From: Adiantum capillus-veneris
Taxonomy: Eukaryota; Streptophyta; Polypodiopsida; Polypodiales; Pteridaceae
Direction of reading: 5' to 3'
DNA length: 64,000 bases
Assembly: GCA_014529385.2 (NCBI GenBank)
Contig: CM043963.1
Span: forward strand, 64,035,469 to 64,099,468
Below, piece after piece: positions 11,076 to 22,229 of this stretch; the first letter of the stretch is position 1; each line of letters starts with the position of its first letter. The notes beneath the pieces are model-generated. The model made no database searches. It had not been told where the DNA came from and was given only the letters and a program-made list of their open reading frames with translations. Both the position numbers and the translations under genes were made by a program.

Positions 11076-11736
11076 ACCCTTAAACGCAGCCAATAAGAAG
11101 AACCCATATCCTCTTCCATTCATCGATCATATCTTGGATTCAGTGGCAGGTTATGAGAGGTACAGTGTGTGTGATGGTTTTTCAGGCTATTTTCAATTGA
11201 AGATTGCTCTTAAAGACCGCACAAAGACCACTTTTATTACGCCATGGGGCTGCTATTGCTACACAGTATTGCCATTTGGGTTGTCAAATGGACCTTCCTT
11301 CTATCAAGAGAGAGCAAATTGGGTGTTGGAACCAATCATTGGTAGTTATGTTAAAGCTTTTATGGATGACTTCTGTGTTTATAGCAGTAGGGCTGAACAC
11401 CATGAGAAGCTGCAGATGGTATTGGCTCGATATGATGAATGTGGAGGACAACTAAATCCAAAGAAATGCCATCTAGCACAGCCAGGGGTGAAGTTATTGG
11501 GCCACATGGTGTCAGAAAATGGCATTGAGGATGATCGAGACAAGGTTAAGTCTATTATTCTTCTTCCATCACCTATGAGTACGAAGCAATTGGCAACCTT
11601 TATACACAAAGTGAAGTACATGGCAAGGCTTATTCCATTGTCTTCTCAGATTCTTTATCCATTACAACAAGTGGCAAAGCATGATCCATTGCAATGGAAT
11701 GACAAGTGTGAAGAAGTGTTTCAAGAGAGGTGTTAG
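11076..11736 (+). pseudogene. E3 reverse transcriptase core
   Basis: RT continues from PLNAANKKNPYPLPFID. Catalytic motifs are DGFSGYFQLKI (first Asp), LPFGLSNGPSFYQ and FMDDFCVYS (YMDD box with Phe in the first position), followed by LNPKKCHLAQPGVKLLGHMVSENGI. These blocks and their order are those of Ty3/gypsy RT. The frame ends at 11734-11736 because of an indel near 11727, and RNase H resumes in the overlapping frame. Confidence 0.9.
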
Positions 11737-11739
11737 GGG

Positions 11740-13151
11740 GGTTGTCAGCCATGCAGGCTCCTGATTGGGAGAAAGTTTTTTATGTAAATCCCTCAGTAGG
11801 GGATGATGCCATTGGAGCCATGCTATTTAAAAAGGGGAAGGGCAGCCATTATATGAGGCCACTGTATTGTGCAAGCCGAGTGAAGTTGGTAGTGGAGAGA
11901 AAGTTCTCGGAAGTAGAGCTAGTGATGGCCAGTGTAATATTTTCTTGTCGACGATTTCGTCATTACTTGCTACCATGGCCTTTTGTTTTCTTGATGAGTT
12001 ATGCCTTTTTGCCGCAGTTAATTAATGGTACTAACATGTCAAATGTGGTGAAGAAATGGGTAATTGAGTTGCAGGAGTTTGAGTTCTCTTTTCTAGTGGA
12101 AGATAGTACAAGGGCTACCCTAGCTGATTTGTTGACCTACAAGGAGAATCCCCTTATTGTTAAGGAAGAGGTGGTGAGAAAGGTAGCTGAAGAAGTGCCA
12201 CAGATCAGCAATGCACATGTGTTGTTCTTTCATGGTTCATACAGAAAGAGCCATGATGCAGCTTCAGGGGGTATAGCACTTTATGGCCCAGAGGGGGAGC
12301 TAGTATGCAAGAGAGGGTTCAAATTGGATGCTCATAGTAACAATGAGGCTGAATATGCTACTCTGGAAGCCGGATTACACATTTGTTTGAAGCATGGGGT
12401 TCGAAGGTTGAGCATAAAAGGTGATGCCTTGTTAGTGGTGAAGCAAGTGCTGGGTGTGTGGAAGAGCAAGAACACCTCATTGAAGGAAATGTGCTTCAAA
12501 ATTAAAGGCCTGTTAAAAAAGTTCGAAGCATGGATCATCAGACACATTGAATGTGCTCTAAATGGAGAGGCACATGAAGCAGCTCAAGGCATGATTGGGG
12601 AGCTATTTGTGTTGAGGACCACTTTACCTCTTTATCATGGCCGGGAAGGTTTGGCTCAAGAAGAGGAGTTTTTGCTAACAGGAATCATTCCAAAGGAGAT
12701 TCAGAAGTCTAAAAAGTATGGCTTTGTGCGTAGAGCATACAGGTACAAATTGATTGGTGATGTCTTATACATGAAAGGGGCTGATCTCGTGTTGAGACGT
12801 GTACCTTGGAGGGAGGAGCTTTACAGAGTGTTGGAAGAGAATCATGAAGGCGCATGTGGTGGCCATTTTGCTCTAAAGATCACCTTGCATAAGATTTTGC
12901 AAGCGGGGTATGTATGGCCTAGTTTGCACAAGGATGTTCACCATTGGTGTAGGTCTTGCAATAGGTGTCAAGCATTTGGGAAGAGAGTGTTGAAGCCAGA
13001 GCTACGAAAAACCATTATGGCGTTTGATGTGTTTGAAAAGTGGGGGATTGATGCAATAGGTCCGTTACCTATCACAAGCAGGGGCAAAAGCTATATCTTG
13101 ACGACAGTGGACTATCTCTCTAGATGGGCAGAGGCTATAGCAGTAAAATAG
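11740..13151 (+). pseudogene. E3 RNase H, second (archaeal-type) RNase H and integrase N-terminus
   Basis: The native RT-linked RNase H (about 11760-12110) is degraded. It starts VFYVNPSVGDDAIGAMLF and lacks the usual D-A-S motif. A second RNase H domain follows at about 12215-12560, with NNEAEYATLEAGL and IKGDALLVVKQVLG. These match the catalytic Glu and Asp blocks of the extra RNase H in Tat elements, but the first catalytic Asp (normally in F-x-D-G-S) is His, codon CAT at 12231-12233. The integrase zinc-binding module (H...GGHFA...CRSCNRC) and the first catalytic Asp (WGIDAIGPLP) come next. A TAG at 13149-13151 interrupts the integrase core. Confidence 0.88.
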
Positions 13152-13154
13152 ATC

Positions 13155-14009
13155 ACTCCAAAGGATGTGGCAAAATTTGTGTATGATGAAATATGTTGCA
13201 AGTTTGGGGTGCCATTAGAGCTACTTTCAGATAAGGGGCTAGGATTTAGAGCTAAACTGCTAGACTTCTTATGCACAAAGATGAAGATTAAGCACCAGCA
13301 TACCACTCCTTATTACCCGCAGTGTAATGTCTTAAATGAAAGATTCAATGGTGAGTTGGTACAAATTCTTTCTAAAGTGACAGAGCACCAAGGAAAGAAT
13401 TGGGATTTAGAATTGCCTAGTGCATTATGGGCTTATCGTACTTCGGTGAAGACAGGTACAGGGTTTACTCCATTTCATTTGGTGTATGGAAAGGAAGCGC
13501 TATTGCCTGTGGAGGTAGAGTTGCCTGCGGTCAAGATGTTAGAGAAGTTGCTTGGGCTGCCTAGTGATGCATTCAAAGAGAGGCTCTTGCAGTTACAAGA
13601 GGTCGAGTTGGATAGGATGAGCGCATTGGAGCATTATGGGCAGATGCAGGATAAGGCTTTGGCAAAGATAAATGAAAAGGTCAAAAGTAAGGGTATCAAG
13701 AAACATGACTTGGTTTTGCGCTACAACAGTAAGCTGGACAACACCTTCCAAAAGAAGTTTCAAATTAAGTGGAAAGGCCCTTTCAAGGTAGTGGAGTGTT
13801 TTCCAAATGGCACATATCAGCTGGCTAACCTGGATGGTGTTCTACATAAGTCAAGGGTAAATGGATTGGGTCTTAAATTGTATCATGCTAGATTGATGAT
13901 GGTGGAGCAAGATGAGCTGTCTGTGGATCAAGCAGTGTTGGTGAGGGATGAGGAGACCTGTGATGCGGCGAGTCTCATATCTCTCTTTGCTGCTGCTGAT
14001 CATCAATGA
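13155..14009 (+). pseudogene. E3 integrase core and C-terminus
   Basis: In frame with the preceding segment past the TAG, this carries the second catalytic Asp (LLSDKGLGF) and the catalytic Glu (YYPQCNVLNERFN, replacing the usual NGQVE) of the DDE integrase fold. WAYRTSVKTGTGFTPFHLVYG follows. A C-terminal DNA-binding-like segment (KWKGPFKVVECFPNGTYQLANLDG) ends the protein at 14009. No chromodomain is visible, as expected for the Tat lineage. The product would insert cDNA into the host chromosome. Confidence 0.88.
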
Positions 14010-15166
14010 TCTAGCAGGCTAGGGGATGGGCAAATTATGTCAGGAGTTTTTTGGAGCAAGAGATTGCGCATATGTACATATACATGCATGGTGCATCAAA
14101 TAAAGAATTGCCCATTTTTCAGAGCCAGGTGGTTACGTGGGGCCCACATGTGTACAGGTAGGACAACATGTACATAGTGCAACGATTTTCACTATTACCA
14201 GTATCAGTGTGTTTTTTCTACAATAAGGAGGAGTTGGTAGCGCGTAAAACTTCTCGAGGAAGCTATCCGCGGGCCAATGACATGAGGTAAGCAGATGCGT
14301 CAGATGGCACCTAGTGGCGTCAGGAGGTCGAACGGGGTCAATACTTGCACGCGGAGAAGTATGGACACGGCGTGGGTGTTTTCTTGTGATACTTATGCAG
14401 AAAGGTCATCATGAGGACCACTTTTTGGGGCCACTTCACGTGGTTGCGGGATGCATTATTTGGAAAAACTGAATGCCAAGTGTGCGGATGATGCAAAAAG
14501 GTGACAACTATGCACTGCGAGGTCAGTTTTTGGCCTGTTCGGGGTCCGTTTGAGGTCATCTAAAAGGCCACGGGTGCCCAACTAATAAATCTAAGTGTGG
14601 GAACTGAAAAAAATGAGAGAAGATAAAAAAAAACGTGGAGAAGAGAGGAGGAACAACCGCAAGTGTGTTTTTGTTGTTTTTGGCCCTAAACTGCTCATCC
14701 GAGGTCGGATTTGAGCACTGTGACATTGTAGGGTGGGGTTTTTGGGCGTTCTGGATGCAATGGCGCTGTCCATTTTGCCAAATTCCTCAGAGATTTTCTG
14801 CTATTTTTCTGTGTAATCTTCTCCGGTGAGTGAATCCTCTGCTTAACTTTGTGGTTGTATCTGGTGTATTTCCTCAATACTGTGTAAACTATTTGCCCCA
14901 TTGGTGTTGGGATGAGTTTCATTGAGTCTAAACAACAAAAATTTTCCTCCTTTGAGCTGAATTGAGAGTGTGTGTGTGAGTGTGTATGTGTGAGTGTTGA
15001 GTGGGCAAGTGGGAATCTCTCTCTTCTCACTCCGTCTGTGTGTTTCCTGTCTCGGCCAAGCTGGTTGTGTAAGCCGAGTGGTGCCCCATAATGTGTGTGT
15101 GTATCATCCCAAGAGTGTGTGACGAGTCATTATAGAGGCGTTGTGTGTGTTTTCATCCCGCTCACA
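14010..15166 (+). repeat. E3 polypurine tract and probable 3' LTR
   Basis: The tract GGCTAGGGGATGGG lies at 14017-14030, followed by an LTR start TGTCAGG at 14038. The end is uncertain; CTCACA near 15166 is the best TG...CA-compatible point before the minus-strand E4 coding sequence begins. Without a second copy in the window the LTR limits are inference. The sequence contains GT-rich runs at about 14970-15130 and no gene. Confidence 0.6.
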
Positions 15167-15176
15167 ACGTGCTCGC

Positions 15177-16802
15177 TTATTTGGTTTTCATTAGTGTGGC
15201 GTTCTTTTGTAGCCTAATAGGACACTCGGCCACACGATGTGAACCTCCACACTCATAGAATTGAAGAGGTGGTTTCTTGGCAGTGTAATTGATATTTTGG
15301 CCTCTTGCAGTAGCAAGAGCAGCTACTTGATAGACAGGTTTGACTTTCCCCCAATAGTCCTCCATGTAGTATTATGGACTTTATTCAAGCTCATCAATTC
15401 TATAGGCAAAATTAGGGTCTATATCTTCCTCACATCCTTCCAAACAAGCAATACATGACTCACAATCCACTTGATTCACAGAAGTGATTTTTGGATGTGG
15501 TGGTTGCGATCCTAGCACTGGAGGTGGTAAGGGTGTTGTTTGAACAACATTTGTTGTGATGTTTGTTCAAGAGGTGGGGCCGACATCAATGCAGACACTC
15601 GAGGTGTGTATGTCCATGCTAAGGTTGGTCTATTGGCCATCATGCGCTTAAATACTATGCAATCCTTAGCTTGATGACCATCCTCCCACAGGCATTGCAA
15701 TTCCCATTGAATTCTACTCTAAAAGTAGGGCATTCAGTGGTACTAGGTGGACCATAGCATACTGAGCACCAATGTTGCTCCCTTCTTGGATACATATGAT
15801 TGTTTTGCGGAGCACGATTGTCTCTAAAACTCTCTTGAATAGCTTTGGTGAGATCTGCTAAAGACACCTCATATATCTTTGGCTCCTTAGAAATATGATT
15901 TAGGGTCATTGGTTGATGCCCCGATGCTTGCGAGCTAGTAGATTTAGGCTCAACAGACAGTCTTTATCCTTGAATCATTAAATTATCCTCCAATTGGATC
16001 GCATTGGTGGTGACTGCTTCCCAAGTGGTGATACCTCTAATGACTAGGCCATTGTAGATATCCTCATGTCGTAATCCCCTAATGAATCTATCAAGCAATT
16101 GATTATTATTGAAGCGCTCATTTGGATTACAACGAGAATTCAAATGCTTCAAGCGACTAATAAAGTTTCTCATCGACTCTCCTTCCTCTCGTTGGGCTTT
16201 TTGGACCTAAGAGGCTACACCCCAAAGCACTTCCTCTCGTATGTGTTTTTTCAAGAACAGTCTCCTAAGAGTAGGGTAAATCGTTTTTCCTTCCACCCTT
16301 AGGGTTCTATACCAATCCCCAGCCTTCCCACTTAAGGTTAGGATTAAAGCATTACTCTTATGCAGGTCATTGTGTTCTCCTAAAGAATTGCATATTTGTT
16401 CAAACACTTCGATATGCTTTCTCACATCCCCATCTCCACTAAATTTTTGTGTGAGCTTGGCTATTTGTAATGCCTTACTTATAGGCTCTCTATCAGGTGT
16501 GTTATTCATATTCTCAGCAATAGATCGATCGATGCTTTGAGGAAATGCTGCCAAATCTCCTAAATAAGCAAGTGTAGTGGCCACAGGTGCAGGTTCTTCT
16601 AGAACTACATGTGGGATGGGAGTTTTCCTTGGCCTTGGCATACGGGTGGCCCTTGGGTCCCATACCTCGTATGGTCGTGTACCACGTGGTGGTCCAAAGT
16701 TCATAGGTGCGTCCCTAGGCATAGCCGGTGCCAAATACGACATGTTATTGCTAGCTGGTATGGCCCCACTTGAATAAGAGCTCGGAGAATGCCATTGTGG
16801 AG
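15177..16802 (-). pseudogene. E4 gag, C-terminal half with zinc knuckles (split by E5)
   Basis: On the minus strand this half runs from a Pro/Ser-rich segment through a gag domain (QKFSGDGDVRKHIEVFEQI and AGDWYRTLRVEGK near 16400, then MRNFISRLKHLNSRC near 16170). It ends in at least three zinc-knuckle-like motifs near 15770, 15680 and 15290. The clearest, YECGGSHRVAEC, has the short CX3HX4C spacing and has lost its first Cys. Frame changes near 16200, 15930 and 15660 and a stop break it. It is a Ty3-type gag in composition; no pol is attached before the E3 LTR at the left. Confidence 0.75.
16798..16802 (+). other. Target-site duplication TGGAG, left copy (E5)
   Basis: TGGAG directly precedes the E5 5' LTR and is repeated at 23737-23741 directly after the 3' LTR. 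With one copy removed the E4 gag frame becomes continuous across the junction. Confidence 0.95.
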
Positions 16803-17461
16803 TCTCACAAATGGGTGACATGGCTGATGTGGGTACACACACATTTGCCTAGCTGCCTGACTACAAAGAAATCCTAAATGCTGGCGTGGCAGATTTGGCA
16901 GAACTGATGACGTGGCTACAGTGTACGGACAGGCCCGCCAAATGCGATGATGGTGATACGTGGCAGGCTGTACGGACGTCCACTTTTTGCGGCGCTTTTC
17001 ACGGAAGTTGGTTGCTTGCTTTTTGCTACGCAGAACCTACGCCATGCCTGGGAGAGAGGGAGCTTTATTTATTTAAAATCTTTGCTTTAATCCTTCCCAA
17101 GGCTTGTAAGGGCTTTTGGTTTATTTCCAAAGCTTTTAATTTTCAGCTTTTTAGTTTAACAGCTTTTGGGCTCTACTTTTAGCATCCCTTGTAATCTTTA
17201 AATATGTGAGCAGGCCTCTCACAACTCAAAGCATCTGGACGCATAGTCTGAGTGTGAGCACCTGCCCGCACTCTTGTACTTTGAACACAGACTAATATAT
17301 ACAGAAATACCGAAAGGGGCACCAGACTTTGGGGCCAATATCTCTAGGCACGGAACTCCGTCGGGCGAGTGTCGAATCAATTGTGAACTTTGAACTGTTT
17401 TGAAGTGGTTATTTGTGCTATCACGGTAGATTCTCAACTTGGAGTGTCCAAGTTTGTTACA
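16803..17461 (+). repeat. E5 5' LTR
   Basis: It runs from TCTCACAAATGGG to TTGTTACA. The canonical TG start is mutated to TC (the 3' LTR has TGTCACAAATGGG). A(T)-rich TATA-like sequence lies near 17065-17080. Confidence 0.92.
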
Positions 17462-17462
17462 G

Positions 17463-17474
17463 TGGTATCAGAGC
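17463..17474 (+). promoter_or_regulatory. E5 primer-binding site, initiator tRNA-Met type
   Basis: TGGTATCAGAGC one base after the 5' LTR is the sequence complementary to the 3' end of plant initiator tRNA-Met, used by many plant LTR elements to prime minus-strand DNA. Confidence 0.95.
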
Positions 17475-17530
17475 ACAACCAATTTCTCTTCTACAAAAAA
17501 TCTGATCCCTAATTTTTTTCCGCGGCACCT

Positions 17531-19102
17531 ATGGCTTCAGACAAAGGTGAGTTGACTCCCTCTGCATCCAGAGATGCGAGAAGGGATCACAACGAAGATT
17601 CTGGCAAGGAGTATGGCCTATCTTGGCCTACTCAGGCGGAGCGTCAAGAGATCGAGCACCGACAATTGATCGGCGATGCAACAAAGATGACGCTTAATTT
17701 TGCTAAGGACCCGAAATTAGCTAAATATATGAGCAAGAGTTCTTTTGAAGAGGTGCACTCGCAGTGGCAGAAAACCACAAAACCACCCCCAAAACCTGCT
17801 CTCAAGAAACCTCCTACTCCCAAGAAGTTTACAGAGAAGGAATTAGAAGAGGTGGTTGATGCAAGAATTGCTCAGCTTTTAAATAGCGTAGAACAAAGCC
17901 CAAAAGCACGACAAAAAGCAGAAGAAACGCACTGACTTCCCAAGTTATTTGGGTCGTCAGTCTACATTTGAAAAGGCTAGAAATCAGAAGAAGCGTGTTC
18001 GATTTGAAGGAGTACCAAGTTCTTCTTCTTCTTCTTCTTCTTCTTCTTCTTCTGGCAGTTCTTCTAGCTCATCTGGCTCGAGCGAATAAGACTAAAAAGG
18101 GAAAAAGAAAAGCAAAAAGCAACGCTTCGGAAAGGGCAAGAAAAAGGCAAAGAAGTCTAAATCTCGCCCCGTGATTGACAATTCTTCTGAGGACTCATCT
18201 ATAGACAGTTCAGACTCTGATGATAGCCACTTTTACACAAAGAAGAAGAATTTTTACAAAGCCAACCAGTATGACTTTCTGGAAGACAAAAGCAAGAAAG
18301 TCGGAGAGTTTAAGGAAGGTGGACAGTCAATTAAATTTGACACATTTTCTGGTTATAGAGATGCTTCGAAGGCTTTGTATTTTGTACAACAGTTTGACAT
18401 CGCTTTCGCGAGAGGGCATTACTCAGAGCACTCTAAGATTCGGAGAGCTACCTCTTACTCTAAGGGGAATGCTCGAACTTGGTGGTCCACGCTTCTATTA
18501 AACAAGACTGCGCCAGTTAAATGGCTAAAATTCAAGAGGCTTTTATATCTTGTTGGTTGAGTCGAGAGTATGAATGTGATATAGCGAACCATCTTCGGAT
18601 GACCAAGAAGGATACAGTGGACGCTTATTGCCAGAGATTCTGGAGCTCTTTTCTGCCCACCTCTTCACTTATGAAGATCTCGTTCAAGGAACAGATTGAG
18701 CGGTTTACCTTTGGTCTTCCTACAGAGATCCGAGATCACTGCTTGGAACAAAAATTAGCTTCCATTCAGGAGTTGATGAGTCATGCGAAACGGGGTTTTT
18801 CCATTCACTCAGGCAGTTTGACCTACCCCATCGATGAGGTAATGACACAAAGAGCCGAACAAAATTTGACAAATGAAAGTAGAAGAGGAAGAGCAACCCA
18901 TAAAAGAAGGATGCACGACCCAAGCTTACTCCTCAGGAGAGGGCTCGCTACATTAGGAAAGGGAAGTGATTTGGATGCGGGGAAACTGGACATATCTCCA
19001 CGAAGTGCCCTAAAAAGGCACAGAAAGAACATAACGACAAGGACGACGAGAGGCCTGAGAGTTCGAGAGCAGCTGAGGAACGTGGAAGAAAAGGCAAGAT
19101 GA
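17531..19102 (+). pseudogene. E5 gag with polyserine linker and broken zinc knuckle
   Basis: The ATG at 17531 opens a charged N-terminal region (17531-17935). A frame change near 17930 leads to a (TCT)n-encoded polyserine run at about 18021-18053 and a Lys-rich stretch. The gag core follows (IKFDTFSGYRDASKALYFVQQFD, then GNARTWWSTLL near 18475). A second frame change near 18535 leads to FISCWLSREYECD and FTFGLPTEIRDH. A CCHC knuckle is readable at 18964-19011 as K-x-F-GCGETGHISTKCP, but its first Cys codon is TGA (18967-18969). The product would be the capsid protein of this element. Confidence 0.85.
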
Positions 19103-19199
19103 AAACATGACTGGTTCTAGATTGCGTGGGTACCGATCCCAGCCCGTTGGACGAGAGTATAGAACTTTGCTGAGCTTGGGGCAAAGTGAAAGACCAAGA

Positions 19200-19577
19200 A
19201 GCCCTGATCTTCTTTGATGGAGGAGCCGAGGCCAACTTCATTTCACTAGAATTGGCGGCGCGACTCGAGATCAGATGGGACCACTTACAAAGGCACCTCT
19301 AGTGGCACCAGACAGGGACGTAGCCATTATACCTGTCATTGGTAAACTTCGGTTGCATTGTCAGGGGTATTTGGGGCATGAGGACTTTTACATAATGCTT
19401 TTGGAAGGTTGTGATGTCCTCTTGGGAATTCCCTGGTACCACAAGAAGAACTCCGTGGTCGACTATTGGGCGAGGAAAGTGACATTGACCACAGAGAAGG
19501 GCATAACCATTGTACTCGATATCAAACTTAAGGGCAAGTCTGTTCCTATTGTATCGGCTTCGGCCATTTCTAAATGA
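19200..19577 (+). pseudogene. E5 retropepsin-like protease
   Basis: FFDGGAEANFISLELAARL near 19212 is the active-site block, with D-G-G-A in place of the usual D-[ST]-G-A, as in E3. A frameshift near 19270 leads into the frame ending at 19577, which contains EDFYIMLLEGCDVLLGIPWYHKKN, the ILG-x-x-W block of the retropepsin C-terminus. It would process the polyprotein. Confidence 0.8.
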
Positions 19578-21306
19578 AATCCAATCTGTTTGTTTACTCG
19601 ATCTTTATGAAAGAGTTGAGTGATAAGGACATGACAAATATGTCTGAAGTTGATAAAGAACGCCAAGATTTTCTCCACTCTCATGCCGATTGCTTCTCAG
19701 AAGGCCTACCAGGCGAGTTAGCACCCACTTTTCCTGAAGATCATACCATTGATCTCATACCTCGAAGCACACCACCGAACTGACCACTTTATCGTGTGAG
19801 CCAAGCACAGAATGAAGAGATTATGAACCAAGTGAAAGACCTCTTGGAAAAGAGTCTTGTCCAGTTTAGTACTTCACCATATTGCTCTCAGGTGTTGTTG
19901 GTTTGAAGAAAGACGGATCTTGGAGAATGTGCATCGATTATAGAGCTCTCAACAAAATCACCATCAAGAACAGATTTTTGATTCTCAGGATCGATAATAT
20001 ACTCGACAGATCACAAGGATCCTCGTGTTTTAGCAAGATTGATTTGAACAGTGGATATCATCAGATCCGAATCGCGTTGAGAGACGTCTACAAGACAGCC
20101 TTTCAAATGACTTTTGGGTTATATGAGTTTTTGGCGATGCCTTTTGGCTTAAGCAATGCTCCTATGACATTTAACCAGATGATGGACATGATTTTTCGAT
20201 AGTACAGGCTATTTGTTGACACTCTCTTTGACGATATCATTCTTTTCTCCAAGGATGAGGCAGAACATAGAGACCATCTGCTTCAGGTCTTTTAGGCATT
20301 ACGAGTTCACAAGTTAGTGATTAATGCAAAGAAAAGTGAATTTTTCCTCCCAGAGATACACTTTTTGGGACACATTGTGTCAGCAGTAGGAGTGTAGATG
20401 GATCCGGCCAAGATAGAGACTATCCGTGATTGGCCCGATTTGAAGAATGTCCATGAAGTTAGAAGCTTCTTGGGATTGTGTTTGTACTATAGGCGGTTCA
20501 TTCGAAAGTTTGCAAAGGTTGCTTCCCCTTTGCATATCTTGACACAGAAAGGAGTCCCTTTCTCGTGGGGACCCACAGAGGTGACTGCCTTTCAGACTTT
20601 GAAAGAGAAATTGACTACGAGACCAGTTTTGACTTTGTCAAACTTGCAGAAGTCATTTGAAGTATATTGTGATGCTTGTGGTCGTAGTCTGGGTGCAGTC
20701 TTAATGCAAGAAGTCCATGTCATTGCTTATGAGAGCCGATTGTTCTCAAGGCCAGAATTGACAACACAAATTTATGAGAAAGAGATTTTGGTGGTTATCC
20801 ATGCTCTTACTCAGTGGCAGCACTATCTACTCGTAGCGGATTTTACTGTCTTTACAAACCATCAGAGTTTACGCTACTTCTTGTCACAAAAGCAGCTATC
20901 GGAAAAGCAGATGCGATGGGCGAACAGCTTGTCACAGTTTCACTTCCATATTGTCCATGTTCAGGGATATAAGAATTTGGTGGCAGATGGTCTGTCTCGG
21001 AAGCCGTTGGTTCTAGCTATTTTCACGATACATCATAGGAGCTTCGAGGATATGGTTGACCAGTATGCCACCGATCCGGATTTTGCAGATGTTTTCACAC
21101 GGATACGGGATGGCTACTTGATGAGGAAAACCATGTTGTACGTTACACAGGTGTTGACGGAAAATGTTATGACCGAATTCCACTGTTCGTCTTTTACGGG
21201 TCACCGCGGCATTGCTACCACCATGAAAGGGGTAGAGAGATACTTCTTTTTGCCCAGACTCAAGAAGGATGTGGATGAGTTTGTGCGCAATTGCTTGGTA
21301 TGCTAG
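19578..21306 (+). pseudogene. E5 reverse transcriptase, RNase H and integrase zinc-binding module
   Basis: RT starts near 19785 (PLYRVSQAQNEEI, preceded by TGA at 19781-19783). After a frame change near 19890 it continues in a single frame with MCIDYRALNKITIK, SKIDLNSGYHQIRI, MPFGLSNAPMTFNQ and the catalytic FDDIILFS. RNase H carries EVYCDACGRSLGAVLMQ and TNHQSLRYFLSQ. The integrase HHCC module ends at NCLVC. Three in-frame TAG stops lie in RT (20200, 20293, 20395) and another at 21304. All are at positions where relatives carry Gln, consistent with CAG to TAG. Confidence 0.92.
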
Positions 21307-22150
21307 AAGGTCAAGTTTGACAGACATAAAACACATGGATTGTTACAGCCCTTGCCTATACTCACTCACCCTTGGAAAAGTATTGCAATGGATTTCATTT
21401 TTGATCTCCCGAGAACAGAGAGTGGTCACGATGGTATCTGGACTATTATTGACACATTTAGCAAACAAGCTCATTTCACTCCAGTGAAGAAAACAGTCAA
21501 GCTGTATCACTTAGCGAGACTGTTTGTGGCCCAGATTTTCAGATTACATGGCATGCCTGAGGCGATTGTCTCCGACAGGGCCTCTAGATTTACGAGTTTG
21601 TTTTGGAAGGCAATTTGGGAGAACATTGGTACGCGGTTGTAGTTCTCGTCATCTTTCCACCCACAGACTGACGGGCAATCTAAGATTGCCAATTCAGTGG
21701 TTTTAGATTTATTAAAGTCTTATATCTCAGATCAGACGACTCTATGGAAAAAGTATCTACCTTTGGTGGAATTTGCCTACAACAACACGATACACTCTTC
21801 GACGGGGAAGGCGCCATTTGAGATTATTGAAGGTGCTGTGAAGGTTCCACCCTTCCTAAGCACGAAAGATAAGATTTTTGAAGCCGAGATGAGTACACGC
21901 GCGACTTGGACACGGATTTTGCCAAGGTCCACGAGGCTTTGCAGAAATCTCAGGAAAGACAAAAAAAGGCAGCAGATCGCCATCGTCGCGATTTGAAATT
22001 GAAGGAGGACGATTGGGTGCTCTTACGCTTTGAGAAGGCACGCATGAGAAAGAAGAAGGAAAAGGAGAGGCTTTTTCCAAAGCTTAGTATGCAATACTAC
22101 AGACCTTTCCAGATCTCTGAAAAGATCAATGATGTCTCCTTCTGACTGAA
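21307..22150 (+). pseudogene. E5 integrase core
   Basis: MDFIFDLPRTESGHDGIW holds the first catalytic Asp and AIVSDRASRFTS the second. The third motif reads HPQTDGQSKIANS, so the catalytic Glu is Lys (AAG) and the enzyme would be inactive. A TAG at 21640-21642 replaces a Gln. After the core (EFAYNNTIHSSTGKAPFEI) the frame shifts near 21900 and continues in another frame with the C-terminal KAADRHRRDLKLKEDDWVLL segment, reaching Tyr/Phe-rich blocks near 22100. Confidence 0.88.
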
Positions 22151-22229
22151 ACTGCCTGACATTTGGAGGATTCACAATGCATTTTATGTGAGTCTCTTCA
22201 AACCTTTTAAAGGTGACGTGCCCTAAGAT

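Larger units (their letters stand above)
8577..15166 (+). mobile_element. E3: Tat-like Ty3/gypsy element with dual RNase H, 5' LTR missing
   Basis: Gag, protease, RT, RNase H, a second RNase H and integrase follow each other on the plus strand, then a G-rich tract and an LTR-like sequence. The second RNase H is a hallmark of the plant Tat lineage (Ogre, Retand and relatives). No upstream copy of the 3' LTR is present, so the element is 5'-truncated or rearranged. Stops at 9801, 9990 and 13149 and frameshifts near 11070 and 11727 make it non-functional. The left and right limits are approximate. Confidence 0.85.

Noticed and set aside
17463-17474. tRNA gene fragment
   Set aside because: TGGTATCAGAGC next to an LTR is a primer-binding site; the rest of a tRNA is absent (same at 30753).
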